Below are positions 5,495-6,378 of a DNA stretch of 6,378 nt, piece after piece. Made by a program: the position numbers and the translations under genes. Within the stretch, counting starts at the first letter, position 1; each line of letters starts with the position of its first letter. The stretch spans positions 1 through 6,378 of the forward strand of contig JAEWZA010000511.1 of NCBI GenBank assembly GCA_023395575.1, written 5' to 3'. The DNA comes from Bacillota bacterium. Lineage in GTDB: Bacteria; Bacillota; Clostridia; Acetivibrionales; DSM-1351. The notes under the pieces are model-generated. The model was not told the origin of the DNA and did not search any database. It was given only the letters and a program-made list of their open reading frames with translations.

Positions 5495-5977
5495 TTAATA
5501 AATTTGTACCTTAACAAGTTTCTGTATGTTCGAAATAATTTTTGCAACAGAGGTACTGCACTCACTGCTTATATTTTCAGATACCGAATCAACCATAATT
5601 ATGTGTCCTGTAAGACTATGACTACCATCTATTTCAATAACGTCACCATCATTAACGCTAATCTTCATTATAAGGCTTTCAAATATTGCTACAGTTTCTC
5701 CATTAACTAATATTTGAACGGTTGGATCAGGTTCAGTACCAATCATTTTGAGTGTTATTTGTCCTTGTTTATACAGATAATCATCTTTACTTAAGGGTTC
5801 CCCAATGCTTTTGTCAGCGAGATTAAAAGTATCTCTTACAGATGGTATCAGCAATACTGACTGAACTGAAACAAGAATCAGAAAGCTTGCAATACATATT
5901 CCAAAAAGCATATCCTCAAAAATAGTAATCTTGTCTTTTTTGCTTTTCTTTATGAATCCAAAAAAATTAATTTTCAT
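5495..5977 (-). CDS. Unrecognised single-pass membrane protein with a beta-rich outer domain
   Basis: I do not recognise this 160-residue protein at family level. It has a short basic N terminus (FIKKSKKDK, 8-16), one hydrophobic segment at about 23-45 (MLFGICIASFLILVSVQSVL and onward) and a mostly polar remainder. By the positive-inside rule the N terminus is cytoplasmic and residues 46-160 are outside, tethered to the membrane. The outer part alternates short hydrophobic strands with turns (GQITLKMIG, VQILVNGETVAIF, DGDVIEIDGS, TGHIIMVDS), suggesting a small beta-sandwich, then a serine-rich stretch with a single Cys140 and a helix-like, Lys/Ile/Val-rich end. Start ATG at 5977 follows AGGGG by 7 bases. 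A terminator follows directly. It lies between a flavoprotein gene and hutP, and this context suggests no clear role. Confidence 0.75.
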   Translation of the reverse strand: MKINFFGFIKKSKKDKITIFEDMLFGICIASFLILVSVQSVLLIPSVRDTFNLADKSIGEPLSKDDYLYKQGQITLKMIGTEPDPTVQILVNGETVAIFESLIMKISVNDGDVIEIDGSHSLTGHIIMVDSVSENISSECSTSVAKIISNIQKLVKVQIY

Positions 5978-5994
5978 TTGTATGCCCCTAATTA

Positions 5995-6053
5995 TTTGTA
6001 TAATTATATAACAATAAATTGTAATATGTTATTGTTATATAATTATGTACAAA
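5995..6053. repeat. Long AT-rich inverted repeat in the flavoprotein/membrane-protein spacer
   Basis: TTTGT (5995-5999) plus ATAATTATATAACAATAA (6000-6017) pairs perfectly with TTATTGTTATATAATTAT (6029-6046) and, past a 2-base GT bulge, ACAAA (6049-6053). That makes an 18-bp stem plus 5 bp around an 11-base loop. It lies 43 bases after the flavoprotein stop codon and ends 9 bases from the SD of the membrane-protein gene. Only two G-C pairs occur in the 23, and no U tract follows, so it is an unusual terminator; an operator, an mRNA-stabilising stem or a small mobile-element relic are alternatives. Confidence 0.7.
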
Positions 6054-6096
6054 TTTGAGGCAGATTACACATAATTTCCTAATTTCTTTGATAAAT

Positions 6097-6378
6097 TTAC
6101 GTTTCCGAATTACAGCTAATTCCAGCCAAATAGCCTGTAGAAAAAGCAATTGTAAGATTAAATCCTCCAGTATAAGCATCTACATCAACTATCTCACCTG
6201 CAAAATATAATCCTTTTACCTTCTTTGATTCCATAGTAGATGGATTAATTTCATTAGTTTTAATTCCTCCAGCAGTTACTATGGCTTCTTTTATTGGCCT
6301 TGCAGCAATAATTGTACATTCTAGTCCTTTTAGAAGTATTACTAGCCTCTTTCTCTCTTCCTTTGTAACCTGATGCAC
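6097..6378 (-). CDS. HI0933/BaiN-family FAD-dependent oxidoreductase, C-terminal part (cut by window edge)
   Basis: The last 93 residues of a flavoprotein, open at the right edge of the window; full members have roughly 400 residues (family knowledge). The visible part contains the family's end signature: EAIVTAGGIKTNEINPSTMES, then KKVKGLYFAGEIVDVDAYTGG, then FNLTIAFSTGYLAG, the final FAD-contacting segment. Where the family usually has NLQ after the TGG(Y/F), this copy has NLT. Substrate is unknown; the related BaiN proteins act on bile acids, but most members are housekeeping proteins without an assigned reaction, so no function should be transferred. The GTG at the window edge is simply an internal valine codon. 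It is transcribed in the same direction as the membrane-protein gene, 119 bases upstream of it, with a long inverted repeat between. Confidence 0.9.
   Translation of the reverse strand: MHQVTKEERKRLVILLKGLECTIIAARPIKEAIVTAGGIKTNEINPSTMESKKVKGLYFAGEIVDVDAYTGGFNLTIAFSTGYLAGISCNSET

Noticed and set aside
5270..5710. Plus-strand ORFs of 62 and 74 codons opposite hutP and the membrane-protein gene
   Set aside because: They are opposite-strand shadows of better-supported genes and cross the terminator hairpin.
5988..6179. Minus-strand 63-codon ORF overlapping the flavoprotein end
   Set aside because: It runs through the AT-rich inverted repeat, overlaps the real flavoprotein frame and has an Ile/Leu/Asn/Tyr composition typical of noncoding AT-rich DNA.

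Overview
The window is AT-rich and all its recognisable protein genes are leftward (minus strand); a tRNA-Leu gene lies on the plus strand at the left edge. The gene set is a 4-hydroxy-3-methylbut-2-enyl diphosphate reductase fused to S1 RNA-binding repeats, cytidylate kinase, an AroH-type chorismate mutase, a HutP-like protein and an HI0933/BaiN-type flavoprotein. Together with GGAGG-type ribosome binding sites, this points to an anaerobic Gram-positive bacterium of class Clostridia (inference; possibly a Ruminiclostridium-like lineage, not provable from this window).

Layout, in the direction of transcription (right to left): the C-terminal end of an HI0933-family flavoprotein (6378-6097, cut by the window edge); a long AT-rich inverted repeat (5995-6053); an unrecognised single-pass membrane protein (5977-5495) followed by an intrinsic terminator (5465-5432); a HutP-like protein (5400-4966); aroH (4834-4472); a 170-nt structured leader; cmk (4301-3627); a 111-nt leader with a displaced Shine-Dalgarno (SD) sequence; the ispH-rpsA fusion (3515-1491); a terminator (1330-1299); a palindrome and possible promoter; and cheR (1152-355). 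cheR converges on the tRNA-Leu(CAG) gene (203-289, plus strand), with a strong hairpin between them (289-323). Bases 1-153 show no gene or recognisable element.

The proteins fit a housekeeping cluster: aromatic amino-acid precursor supply (AroH), pyrimidine nucleotide supply (Cmk), isoprenoid precursor supply (IspH) and an S1-type translation factor. CheR is a separate chemotaxis unit. I see no phage, transposon, CRISPR array or defence system, and no wholly new protein system.

The unusual content is in the mRNA leaders. (1) Upstream of cmk, a CCTCCAC element can pair either with an upstream GTGGAGG or, over nine perfect base pairs, with the cmk ribosome binding site, which looks like a two-state switch. 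(2) The ispH-rpsA start lacks a nearby SD and has a perfect one 67 nt too far upstream. (3) The IspH/S1 junction carries an SD and ATG that could release a free S1 protein. (4) The best SD before cheR is positioned for a 7-codon leader ORF, with both start codons held in opposite arms of one hairpin. (5) The HutP-like protein seems to lack part of the metal/histidine site of Bacillus HutP and is preceded by a terminator that could be its own control point. Start codons given here were chosen by SD spacing, so cmk, aroH and hutP begin slightly downstream of the longest possible frames.
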